From Parapedobacter indicus (GTDB taxonomy: Bacteria; Bacteroidota; Bacteroidia; Sphingobacteriales; Sphingobacteriaceae): a stretch of DNA of 64,000 nt. A program made the position numbers and the translations under genes. The notes beneath the pieces are model-generated. The model searched no databases and was not told where the DNA came from. It worked only from the letters and a program-made list of their open reading frames with translations. This document shows, one piece after another, positions 1-7,955 of the stretch (positions within the stretch are counted from its first letter, which is position 1; each line of letters begins with the position of its first letter). Where the stretch lies: the NCBI RefSeq assembly GCF_900113765.1, contig NZ_FOQO01000010.1, positions 269,114 to 333,113 of the forward strand, given 5' to 3'.

Positions 1-3000
1 AGGGGGGCTGGCGGTGGCGTCTATAACGATGCTGCTGCCGCCGCGTTGACGCTGACAAATGTGACCATCAGCGGAAATATAGCTATGGTGAACGCTTCCG
101 CTGGGGAATGGTTCAATAATTCAGGCACCCCAATTATCCGCAATTCTATTATTTACGGCAATGGTATTAGGAAGGGTATCGCAGGAAATCTGACTAATAG
201 CCAATATAGTCTGTTGCAGGAGCATACTAATGCGGAAAATGGCAATCTGAACTATACCGGCTCGGTGGAGGATTTATTCGTTTCACCTGCTGATGGTGAC
301 TACCGGCTGTTAGCTTGTTCGCCCACTGTCGATAGCGGACACAATACGTTTTATGAGGATGCTGATGGGGATTTGGAGCGAGATAACGACTTAGCGGGTG
401 GCCCACGCGTAGTGGGCGATGTGATTGATATGGGTGCTTATGAGCTTCAAGGCGAAAAAATCGATTACGACCAAATCGCCTTTACTGCCGCAGAGGTAAT
501 GTATAACGGCACCGCGCACACCATCACGGCAACAAATCTACCGACCGGCATTAGCGTATCTTATGAACTATTCAATGCGGAAGACGAGGAGATAACGGAG
601 GCCATCCATGTGGGTACGTATACCGTTAAGGCAACATTCTCGGGCTGTGGTACGTTAAGGCAACTATCTGCTACGTTGACTATTCTTCCGAAGGAATTGA
701 TCATTACAGCAAAAGACCGGAGCAAGACCTACGGCGAGGCGGTTGCCGTTGACGGTACGGCATTCATGGTAGACGGTCTGGAAAATGACGATGAAGTCAC
801 TTCGGTTACGCTGATCTCCGATGGAGTTGCTGCAACGGCAGCGGTAGGTGACTATGATATCGTGGCCGCTGATGCTCAGGGCACAAGATTGGACAATTAC
901 GCAATCGAATATGAAGAAGGTACACTTACCGTCGAGACGAAAGCCTTGACGATAATCGCCAACGACCGGAGTAAGACCTACGGCGAGACGGTTGCTTTTG
1001 ACGGTATGGCATTCACGGTAGACGGCTTGGAGAATGACGACGAAGTCACTTCGGTTACACTGACCTCCGAAGGAGCTACTGCTACGACAGCGGTAGGTGA
1101 CTATGATATCGTGGCGGCTGATGCTCAGGGCATGGGGTTGGACAATTACGCAATCGAATATGAAGAAGGTACACTCACCGTCGATACGAAAGCCTTGACG
1201 ATAATCGCCAACGACCGGAGTAAGACCTACGGCGAGACGGTTGCTTTTGACGGTACGGCATTCACGGTAGACGGCTTGGAGAACGACGACGAAGTCACTT
1301 CGGTTACACTGACCTCCGAAGGAGCTACTGCTACGACAGCGGTAGGTGACTATGATATCATGGCCGCTGATGCCCAAGGTACCGGTTTGACGAACTACGA
1401 TGTCGAATACGTGGTGGGAATGTTGACTGTTGGTAGGAAAGTACTGATTGTAACCGCCGATAACTGGAGTAAGACCTACGGTGACGCGGTTGCCTTTGAC
1501 GATGCGGAGTTTACTGCGGAGGGCTTAGAGAACGATGATGCGGTCACCTCGGTGACGTTGACATCTGCTGGAGCTGCCGCTACAGCGGTGGTAGGCGATT
1601 ATGATATTGAAGCTTCGGATGCACAGGGTTTAGGTTTGACGAATTACGATATCGAATATACAAAAGGTACGTTGATTGTCCGAAAGAAATTCTTGACAAT
1701 TACTGCCAATAACCAGCGTAAGACCTACGGCCAAACGATTGCTTTTACCGGTACGGAGTTCACGACGAGTGGTCTGGAAAACGACGATGAAATCACCTCG
1801 GTTGTACTGATCTCCGAGGGCGTGTTCGCTAGCGCAATAGTCGGTAATTATGGTATTGAGATATCAACGGCGCATGGCACAGGATTAGACAATTACACGA
1901 TCGATTATAAATTTGGGGCACTGACCGTCGATAAAAGATCACTAACGGTAACAGTGGTCGGAGGGCAACGGAAGGTATTTGGCCAAACGGATCCGGAACT
2001 AACTTATACGTTTACACCGGGGCTAGTCGCGGACGATTTTTTCACGGGTGAACTCACGCGCGATTCCGGTGAGCAGGTTGGTGAATATAAAATTACGCAG
2101 GGAAACTTGTCGGCGGGCACTAACTATGAAATAGCTTTTGTGCCAGATATATTCACAATCACTCTAGCAACGATCACGGGCGTCAGGCTGGAGGATGGTA
2201 GCTTCGTGTACGACGGTATGGCCAAATTGCTGGAAATCGAAGGTACACCACCTAAAGGTGCTGTAGTAACTTATATCATTGAGGAAAAAGATGGCAACCG
2301 TGCCGTGGATGTGGGTATGTATAAAGTTATCGCTACGATTAGCTGCAGCAACTATGAGACGCTGAAACTGGCGGCCGAATTGGAAATCACACCGCTTAAC
2401 ATCACCGTGTCGGTCGACAGCAAAGCAAAAGTATTCGGCACGGATGATCCTACCTTGACCTATACGGTGTCACCGAGGCTGGTAGGAGGAGATGCATTCA
2501 GCGGTAGCCTTAGTCGTGAGCCGGGTGAGGATGCCGGGGAATATGCCATCATCCAAAGTGGTCTCTGGGCCGGGAGCAATTATTCAATCACCTTTGAATC
2601 GGACACGTTGACAATTACGCCGGCAGCGATCACAGGCATTACGCTGCCAAATCGAAGCTTCGTATACAACGGCGGAGCCAAATCGCTGAACGTTAATGGA
2701 ACGTTACCTGAAGGTGCGGCAGTACGCTATATCAACAACAGCCGTGCGGATGTGGGCATGCAGAAGGTAACCGCGGTGGTTAGCGGAGCTAATTACCAAG
2801 ACTTGGTGCTGACGGCGGATTTAATTGTCATACCGGCTATCATTCCAAATATCTCACTTTTGAGCGCTAAGCATATCTACGATGGTGAAGCACAGATACT
2901 GGAAGTCGGGGGCGAGTTACCAGGTGGTGCGGAAATAAGTTATACGATTAATGGTGAACCGGGCAATAGTGCCAAAGACGCAGGTATATACCGGGTGGAA

Positions 3001-3861
3001 GCTATTATCACGGGTCACAACTACCAGATGCAGGAGTTAGCAGCCACACTGACTATTTTTCCTGCCACGCGCAGTATCGCATTCCCGTCTCTATCAAATA
3101 AGACTTACGGCGATGGAGACTTTGCTGCGGGTGCTGTTGCAAGTAGCGGCGAGGATGTGCGCTATACAAGCAGCAACCCTGCAGTGGCAGAGATCCGGCC
3201 AACTGGCAGCATCCGAATTACTGGTGCAGGAGAAGCTACCATCACGGCGATGCTGCCGCAGAATAGCAATTACACCAATCGGTCGGCGGTGAGCCGTGTA
3301 CTCACGGTGGATAGGGCAAGCCAGACCATTGTGCTCAGTGTTCCATCCGAAGTATACCGGAACGTAGGCACGGTGGCCATAACAGCCTCATCGAGTAGCA
3401 ACCTGCCGGTAACGTTACATATAGACGATCCGAACGTAGCTACCCTGGAAAGCCAAACATTGCACATCCATCGACTGGGCACTGTGCGCATCACGGCCAC
3501 GCAGCAGGGCAACGGTAACTATGAGGCTGCAGAAGCGGTGACGACGACCGTTCGTGTGGTCGATCCGGAATCGGATTTCCCAGTGCGCGTGAATAAGGCG
3601 ATATCGCCTAATGGCGACGGTATCAACGAGTATCTTATTATTGAGGCTATTAAAGATTATCCGAAAAACCGCGTTACGATCTTCAATCGTAATGGCACGA
3701 TCGTATGGGAAGCAAACGGCTACGACAACGATCGGGTAGCATTTCGTGGTATCGGCACGGGGCAGTACAACGTGCCTGCCAGAACATTCTTCTACCTTGC
3801 GGAAATCAAGGTGGATGGTAAATGGAAATATGAGAAGGGTTGGTTTGTATTGAGGTATTAG
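1..3861 (+). CDS. Giant T9SS-secreted surface protein, MBG/YDG repeats (5' end outside window)
   Basis: The reading frame is open from base 1, so the N-terminus lies outside the window; the first in-frame start-like codon (TTG at 46) is not the real start. The visible 1286 residues begin in a right-handed beta-helix (GAGGGVYN, then LTLTNVTISGN, typical of polymorphic outer-membrane/pectate-lyase-like repeats). This ends in a GAYELQGE motif near residue 145. Next come MBG/YDG-type beta domains: five 83-residue units carrying a (D)RSKTYGE-like motif, then more divergent MBG units. A BIG2-like stretch follows (about nt 3080-3550). The last ~95 residues are a CHU_C/gliding-motility C-terminal domain (ISPNGDGINEYL, ending FVLRY), the type B sorting signal of type IX secretion. 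The likely role is an extracellular adhesin or matrix protein; ligand unknown. The family assignment is firm, the function is inferred. Confidence 0.9.
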   Translation, partial: RGAGGGVYNDAAAAALTLTNVTISGNIAMVNASAGEWFNNSGTPIIRNSIIYGNGIRKGIAGNLTNSQYSLLQEHTNAENGNLNYTGSVEDLFVSPADGDYRLLACSPTVDSGHNTFYEDADGDLERDNDLAGGPRVVGDVIDMGAYELQGEKIDYDQIAFTAAEVMYNGTAHTITATNLPTGISVSYELFNAEDEEITEAIHVGTYTVKATFSGCGTLRQLSATLTILPKELIITAKDRSKTYGEAVAVDGTAFMVDGLENDDEVTSVTLISDGVAATAAVGDYDIVAADAQGTRLDNYAIEYEEGTLTVETKALTIIANDRSKTYGETVAFDGMAFTVDGLENDDEVTSVTLTSEGATATTAVGDYDIVAADAQGMGLDNYAIEYEEGTLTVDTKALTIIANDRSKTYGETVAFDGTAFTVDGLENDDEVTSVTLTSEGATATTAVGDYDIMAADAQGTGLTNYDVEYVVGMLTVGRKVLIVTADNWSKTYGDAVAFDDAEFTAEGLENDDAVTSVTLTSAGAAATAVVGDYDIEASDAQGLGLTNYDIEYTKGTLIVRKKFLTITANNQRKTYGQTIAFTGTEFTTSGLENDDEITSVVLISEGVFASAIVGNYGIEISTAHGTGLDNYTIDYKFGALTVDKRSLTVTVVGGQRKVFGQTDPELTYTFTPGLVADDFFTGELTRDSGEQVGEYKITQGNLSAGTNYEIAFVPDIFTITLATITGVRLEDGSFVYDGMAKLLEIEGTPPKGAVVTYIIEEKDGNRAVDVGMYKVIATISCSNYETLKLAAELEITPLNITVSVDSKAKVFGTDDPTLTYTVSPRLVGGDAFSGSLSREPGEDAGEYAIIQSGLWAGSNYSITFESDTLTITPAAITGITLPNRSFVYNGGAKSLNVNGTLPEGAAVRYINNSRADVGMQKVTAVVSGANYQDLVLTADLIVIPAIIPNISLLSAKHIYDGEAQILEVGGELPGGAEISYTINGEPGNSAKDAGIYRVEAIITGHNYQMQELAATLTIFPATRSIAFPSLSNKTYGDGDFAAGAVASSGEDVRYTSSNPAVAEIRPTGSIRITGAGEATITAMLPQNSNYTNRSAVSRVLTVDRASQTIVLSVPSEVYRNVGTVAITASSSSNLPVTLHIDDPNVATLESQTLHIHRLGTVRITATQQGNGNYEAAEAVTTTVRVVDPESDFPVRVNKAISPNGDGINEYLIIEAIKDYPKNRVTIFNRNGTIVWEANGYDNDRVAFRGIGTGQYNVPARTFFYLAEIKVDGKWKYEKGWFVLRY
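691..1935 (+). repeat. Five tandem 249-nt (83-aa) MBG/YDG coding repeats
   Basis: The DRSKTYGE-like anchor recurs at 715, 964, 1213, 1462 and 1711, exactly 249 nt apart with no indels. Units 2 and 3 are almost identical at the nucleotide level, including synonymous positions, which points to recent duplication or gene conversion. Confidence 0.9.
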
Positions 3862-3881
3862 GCAGCAATACGAAACATAAG

Positions 3882-3915
3882 GCATGATCTGACTAAGCTA
3901 CCGGTTTGATCATGC
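3882..3915. terminator. Inverted repeat downstream of the first giant gene
   Basis: Perfect 8-bp arms (GCATGATC at 3882-3889, GATCATGC at 3908-3915) with an 18-nt loop, starting 20 nt after the stop codon. There is no strong T-run after it, so it may be a weak terminator or RNA-stabilising hairpin. Confidence 0.4.
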
Positions 3916-3972
3916 GGTTGGATTGTTATTAAAACAGATTGCACGAATCGTCTTAAATTTCCCTAATTGTAT

Positions 3973-3980
3973 TACCTTTG
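3973..3980 (+). promoter_or_regulatory. Bacteroidota -7 box upstream of the sensor kinase
   Basis: TACCTTTG fits the TAnnTTTG consensus of the Bacteroidota primary sigma factor. The predicted start of transcription (~3987) lies just upstream of the GTG at 4004 and downstream of the TTG at 3923, which supports GTG 4004 as the kinase start. No clear -33 TTG was seen. Confidence 0.55.
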
Positions 3981-4003
3981 GAAACACTTCTACCAATCGT
4001 TCG

Positions 4004-6946
4004 GTGAAAAAATGGCGTTTTCATATAAATTGCTGTGTTTGGCTATTGCTTGCCGCATTAGGCGGGTATAGTCAAGAGTATACCATCACCAAGCTGAAGC
4101 TGTTTCCCGACCGCGATGAGGTATTAATCAAGGATGTAACGACCGATAGTTTAGGCTTTATCTGGTTTTTAACTAATGGCGAAATTTATCGCTACGACGG
4201 ATATCGGTCATTAGATATCCTGAAGACCATCGCAAACCAGCGGCTCACAGACGATATGCCCCAGCGTATGCTGATCGATCATCGAAACCGGTTGTGGATG
4301 GCGGGCAATGCCAACCTTAGTTATCTCGATCTCAAAACGTGGCGGGTGTATCCTGTGGATTCGGCGTTACTGCCGCCCATTCAGGACCGTACGGTGGTTT
4401 GGATTAGGCAGCTAGCCGATTCGACTGTCATGGTGGCCTACGAAAACGGGCATCTTCTAGTGATGGCGGGCGACCGGTTTACACGTATAGACGAATTATA
4501 CGAACGGGGCAATGTTGCTAAAAGCCGGGTATCGCCCCGAAGTGCTGTTTACTGGAAAGGAAAATACTGGGTAGGCACGACGGCTGGCGGCTTGTTGTCA
4601 ATCGATACAGCTAATACGACTGAAACCCAATACCATCAGTTGCCAGGGATCAATCGTATGGTCACAAACCTGATTGCACAAGATGATGCATTACTGCTGG
4701 ACGTGTTTGAACAAGATATTTATCGATTTGAAGGTCATGGGATGCCCACAGTGTTTACGCCCATACGTTTTGCGCTATCGAAAGATAAATCCTATGTGTT
4801 GGCAGCCGGTGACCGGATGAATATCTATGCCGATGACGAGTCAACCTGCCTACTGGATGCGGATCTTGGTCTGTTGCAACGGCTGGCCATCCCATCAACC
4901 CATCGCTTTAATACCACCAACGTGAAGATATTTGGAAATGAAGCGTTGCTCGGAACCGACGAGGGTATCTTCGTGATTTACCCGAAGACGAAGGGACTGT
5001 CGCAGCTTATTCCTACTAACCCCGGCGCGAATAAAAGTACACGCGGGATATACGTCTATCCCGATGGTGCGTTGTTTTACGGTACCTATAATGGTGCCGG
5101 ACTCATTGATGTGGACGGGAAAGCGTTGATTTTCCAGGAGCTAAAGCACGCCTATGCGATGCTTCCCATGAACGATAACGAACTCCTGATCGGCACCGAA
5201 GGAGGTATGCTGAAAGTTTTTAACCGGAAGCTACGTCAAGTTTCAGATCTTCAGTACACCCTTTCTGAAACCGCGAGCGATCAGTATGTGTTTAATTTGC
5301 CGACCTATGTGATGAGCCTCGCTGAGACCGAGGACGATTACCTCATTGGCAGCATGAGCGGCCTTTGGTTGTTGGATAAGCAGAATCACCAACTGGATAA
5401 GTATCCGTTGGAGTCGGGTGAAGCTAATGCGTTAGACGTCCAAATCCGGCATATCCGATTGTTGCCAGACAGCAGTTTGTTGCTAAGTACCCACCTCGGG
5501 CTTTATGAGGTGAGAAAGGGAGTGGTGACCAAGCGCTACCCGCAGTCAGGCAACGTGGGGGTTTTTAAGTCGATCGTGGTGGGTGATACCATTTGGTTGG
5601 CTACACAGGGCGAGGGGCTGTTGGCGATCGATGCCGAAGGGCGTGTGCTGCAAACCATCACCACGAAAGAAGGTCTTAGTAATAACCTTGTTTACAGCTT
5701 GGAGCAGGTCGGCGGTTTACAGGTTGTGGGTACTGCCAATGGATTGAATATCGTGAACAACCGACGCGTCCGGCGTATCGGCATTGCTGAGGGACTGAGC
5801 CAGTCGGAATTCAATTCAGGCGCATCGTTTTGGGATCCGACACGAAAGCGGGTATATGTCGGTGGGCTAATGGGGTACACGGTGCTGGATATGAACCAAC
5901 CGTGGTTTGAGGATCAGAACCAACTGGAAAGCTACGTTACTGAAATACACACGGCAACGGGAGCCAACGGTGAAAAATCGGCCGATTATACCTGGCCTTA
6001 CCGGGGCGAACGGGAGCTGGTACTGCAACCTGGTCAAAGCTTGACCGGCCTGTACGTCGGTACACCAGGGAACCATCGCGCTGATGGCGAAATCCGGTAC
6101 TCACTTAATGCCGGCGACTGGGAGCCGCTTGAATTGGGGCAATTCATCTCGCTCATCGAACCGTCGCCAGGCGATTACCGCTTTCAGTTGGAGACACGAA
6201 GCACGGCAGCTACCGGTAATCAACAGACATTTACCATTACGAAACTACCTCATTATTATGAAACATGGTGGTTCAATGCGCTGGTTCTGTTGGCTGTGGC
6301 CGGCGCCATTGGTGGCTTCTTCAAATATCGCGAGACCGTTCTGCAAAAGGAAAAGAAAATGCGGATTAAGATTGCAAGCGACCTGCACGATGAAGTGGGG
6401 AGCTCGCTTACCCGTATCTACTTCCAGGCAGATATGCTATCTTCAAAACATGTTGGCCGAGCAGACGATAAGCAGTTGCAGCAAATTGCAGATACGAGCA
6501 AACAAGCCTTGTTGACAATGAGTGATATGGTGTGGTCCATCGACTCGCGGTTCGATACGATAAGAGATTTGGTAATCCGCATGAAAGACTATCTCTTCAA
6601 ACTCCGTGAAGAGCTGGAAATTACTTACCGGTTTGACGTGCGGGGCGACCAAACATCGCGGACGGTAACGCAGCTTGTGCGGCAGAATCTCTTTCTCATC
6701 TTCAAGGAAGCACTAACCAATGCCATTAAATATAGCGATGGTTCGGAAGTCACTATTGATTTGAACTTCGGTCGCACCATCCAACTTACCATCCGAAATA
6801 GGTATGCGAGCGGTAACGGACCCATTACTGATCAACAGGGGGGACGTGGGCTAGAAAGCATGCGGCTACGGGCATCTCGAATGGGCGGGGAGTTGACGTA
6901 CACGGCAGTCGGCGGGGTATTTAGCCTTGATTTGGTTATCCCTTGA
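4004..6946 (+). CDS. Membrane two-component sensor histidine kinase with beta-propeller sensor
   Basis: About 980 aa from the GTG at 4004, chosen because it directly precedes a signal peptide (WLLLAALGGYSQ) and follows a -7 box; the frame is also open to a TTG at 3923. The periplasmic part is a long WD/propeller-like region (blades with DSLGFIWFLTNG, HRNRLWMAG, GTDEGIF) followed by a Y_Y_Y-like domain (about nt 6000-6230). One membrane helix (WWFNALVLLAVAGAIGGFF) leads to a HisKA_3 dimerisation helix with the phospho-acceptor H-box DLHDEVGSSL and a HATPase domain (N-box EALTNAIKYS, G-box GRGLESM). The architecture is of the LytS/NarX-like class common in Bacteroidota. It lies 68 nt before a NarL-type regulator, its probable partner. 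The signal is unknown; control of the flanking giant surface genes is an inference from position. Confidence 0.92.
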   Translation: MKKWRFHINCCVWLLLAALGGYSQEYTITKLKLFPDRDEVLIKDVTTDSLGFIWFLTNGEIYRYDGYRSLDILKTIANQRLTDDMPQRMLIDHRNRLWMAGNANLSYLDLKTWRVYPVDSALLPPIQDRTVVWIRQLADSTVMVAYENGHLLVMAGDRFTRIDELYERGNVAKSRVSPRSAVYWKGKYWVGTTAGGLLSIDTANTTETQYHQLPGINRMVTNLIAQDDALLLDVFEQDIYRFEGHGMPTVFTPIRFALSKDKSYVLAAGDRMNIYADDESTCLLDADLGLLQRLAIPSTHRFNTTNVKIFGNEALLGTDEGIFVIYPKTKGLSQLIPTNPGANKSTRGIYVYPDGALFYGTYNGAGLIDVDGKALIFQELKHAYAMLPMNDNELLIGTEGGMLKVFNRKLRQVSDLQYTLSETASDQYVFNLPTYVMSLAETEDDYLIGSMSGLWLLDKQNHQLDKYPLESGEANALDVQIRHIRLLPDSSLLLSTHLGLYEVRKGVVTKRYPQSGNVGVFKSIVVGDTIWLATQGEGLLAIDAEGRVLQTITTKEGLSNNLVYSLEQVGGLQVVGTANGLNIVNNRRVRRIGIAEGLSQSEFNSGASFWDPTRKRVYVGGLMGYTVLDMNQPWFEDQNQLESYVTEIHTATGANGEKSADYTWPYRGERELVLQPGQSLTGLYVGTPGNHRADGEIRYSLNAGDWEPLELGQFISLIEPSPGDYRFQLETRSTAATGNQQTFTITKLPHYYETWWFNALVLLAVAGAIGGFFKYRETVLQKEKKMRIKIASDLHDEVGSSLTRIYFQADMLSSKHVGRADDKQLQQIADTSKQALLTMSDMVWSIDSRFDTIRDLVIRMKDYLFKLREELEITYRFDVRGDQTSRTVTQLVRQNLFLIFKEALTNAIKYSDGSEVTIDLNFGRTIQLTIRNRYASGNGPITDQQGGRGLESMRLRASRMGGELTYTAVGGVFSLDLVIP

Positions 6947-7014
6947 TGTCCATTGACTCCGCACTACCCAAAAAGGGGGGGTGTATTTTAATAAACAATA
7001 CCTACCTTTACCCT

Positions 7015-7635
7015 ATGATACGCCTAGGCATTATTGAAGACGACGAACAAATCAGGAATATGCTGGTTGATTTTTTCGAAGAGCAGCCTGGTTTTTCGTG
7101 TTTGCTTTCTGCACATTCGGTGGAAACATTTTTCGAGCAATGGAAAGAAGATATCTTTCTGGATATTATTCTTTCTGATATTGGCTTGCCCGGCGAATCA
7201 GGGATTAAAGGCGTGAAGCGTATTAAGAAACATGCGCCGAAGTGTGACGTGATTATGCTTACCGTTTATGACGACGCCAACCGCATATTCCAGGCGTTGT
7301 GCAATGGCGCCTCAGGATACCTGCTTAAGCAAACGCCATTGCAAAAAATCAAAGAAGCCATTGTGGCACTCCATGAAGGCGGCGCACCGATGTCGCCAGG
7401 CATCGCACGGAAGGTGGTGGAATATTTCAACCCCAAGGGCACGACCGATCTTTACGAGAAATTGACGCCGCGCGAGGCACAGGTGGTGGAAGCCATCGAG
7501 GAGGGGCTAACCAACAAAGAAGTGGCCATCCGGTTTGACATCTCCTTGGAAACGGTGAAATACCACATCAAGAACATCTACGAGAAATTGCAGGTCAACA
7601 GCCGGCACGCGCTTATCAGCCGGAAATATAAATAA
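7015..7635 (+). CDS. NarL/LuxR-family response regulator
   Basis: 206 aa. The frame is open to an ATG at 6943 that overlaps the kinase stop, but the ATG at 7015 gives the canonical receiver start MIRLGIIEDDE. The receiver domain has the acidic pair D9/D10, phospho-acceptor D55 (ILSDIGLPG), T83 and K105 (GYLLKQ). The C-terminal HTH_LuxR domain contains LTPREAQVVEAI, GLTNKEVA and SLETVKYHIKNIYEKL. It follows the sensor kinase in the same direction, so the two probably form a cognate pair in one transcript. A near-consensus TACCTTTA box at 7003-7010 could give an extra, almost leaderless start. Targets are unknown; the next gene downstream is a giant T9SS surface protein. Confidence 0.93.
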   Translation: MIRLGIIEDDEQIRNMLVDFFEEQPGFSCLLSAHSVETFFEQWKEDIFLDIILSDIGLPGESGIKGVKRIKKHAPKCDVIMLTVYDDANRIFQALCNGASGYLLKQTPLQKIKEAIVALHEGGAPMSPGIARKVVEYFNPKGTTDLYEKLTPREAQVVEAIEEGLTNKEVAIRFDISLETVKYHIKNIYEKLQVNSRHALISRKYK

Positions 7636-7676
7636 ACGCTACCCCTCCTGCCACAGCCCCATCTGCCCGATATGTA

Positions 7677-7684
7677 TACTTTTG
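7677..7684 (+). promoter_or_regulatory. Bacteroidota -7 box (TACTTTTG)
   Basis: Exact TAnnTTTG match in the intergenic region 42 nt after the response-regulator stop. A transcript from it would run ~235 nt to the terminator at 7898-7927. No good -33 element was seen. Confidence 0.4.
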
Positions 7685-7897
7685 CCGTATTGTTTTTCAC
7701 TGGCGCTGTGTGGCAAGTCGACCTTGATATATCCTTCATTGCGTTTACATACGTGTGTGTTGCGTGCGGCAACACCCCGTTGCGGACTGTTACCACTAAC
7801 GCCACCGCATCGTTGGCGCGGGCAAGCGGCGTCTCCTTGCTGGAGAAATAAACCTCCAGCGTCTGCTCGGGTATAGCCGGTCTTCACACGTTTTGGG

Positions 7898-7927
7898 AAT
7901 ACCCCCCAAAAGAGGGGTGTTATTTTT
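7898..7927 (+). terminator. Intrinsic terminator directly upstream of the 2617-aa gene
   Basis: An 8-bp stem (AATACCCC with GGGGTGTT, one T-G wobble) closes an 8-nt loop and is followed by ATTTTTAG. It ends only 28 nt before the ATG at 7956, so it either ends the regulator transcript or acts as an attenuator. Confidence 0.7.
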
Positions 7928-7955
7928 AGTTGATTTGTTGTCAATTTGTAGCGCT

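Larger units (their letters stand above)
7636..7955 (+). other. Intergenic region with possible leader RNA
   Basis: This 320-bp stretch has no convincing protein gene. It contains a consensus -7 box (7677-7684), short GC-rich hairpins (for example GTTGC...GCAAC near 7760 and CGCCA...TGGCG near 7800) and a strong intrinsic terminator (7898-7927) just before the giant gene. It could make a ~240-nt small RNA, or an attenuated leader of the 2617-aa gene. Confidence 0.4.

Noticed and set aside
664..1377. Long minus-strand ORF inside the 249-nt repeat region
   Set aside because: It mirrors the repeated codons of the plus-strand gene and its translation is repetitive Cys/Arg-rich text with no domain.
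7639..7944. Short ORFs on both strands in the gap before the 2617-aa gene
   Set aside because: No start context, domains or conserved pattern; the region looks like RNA structure, promoter and terminator.
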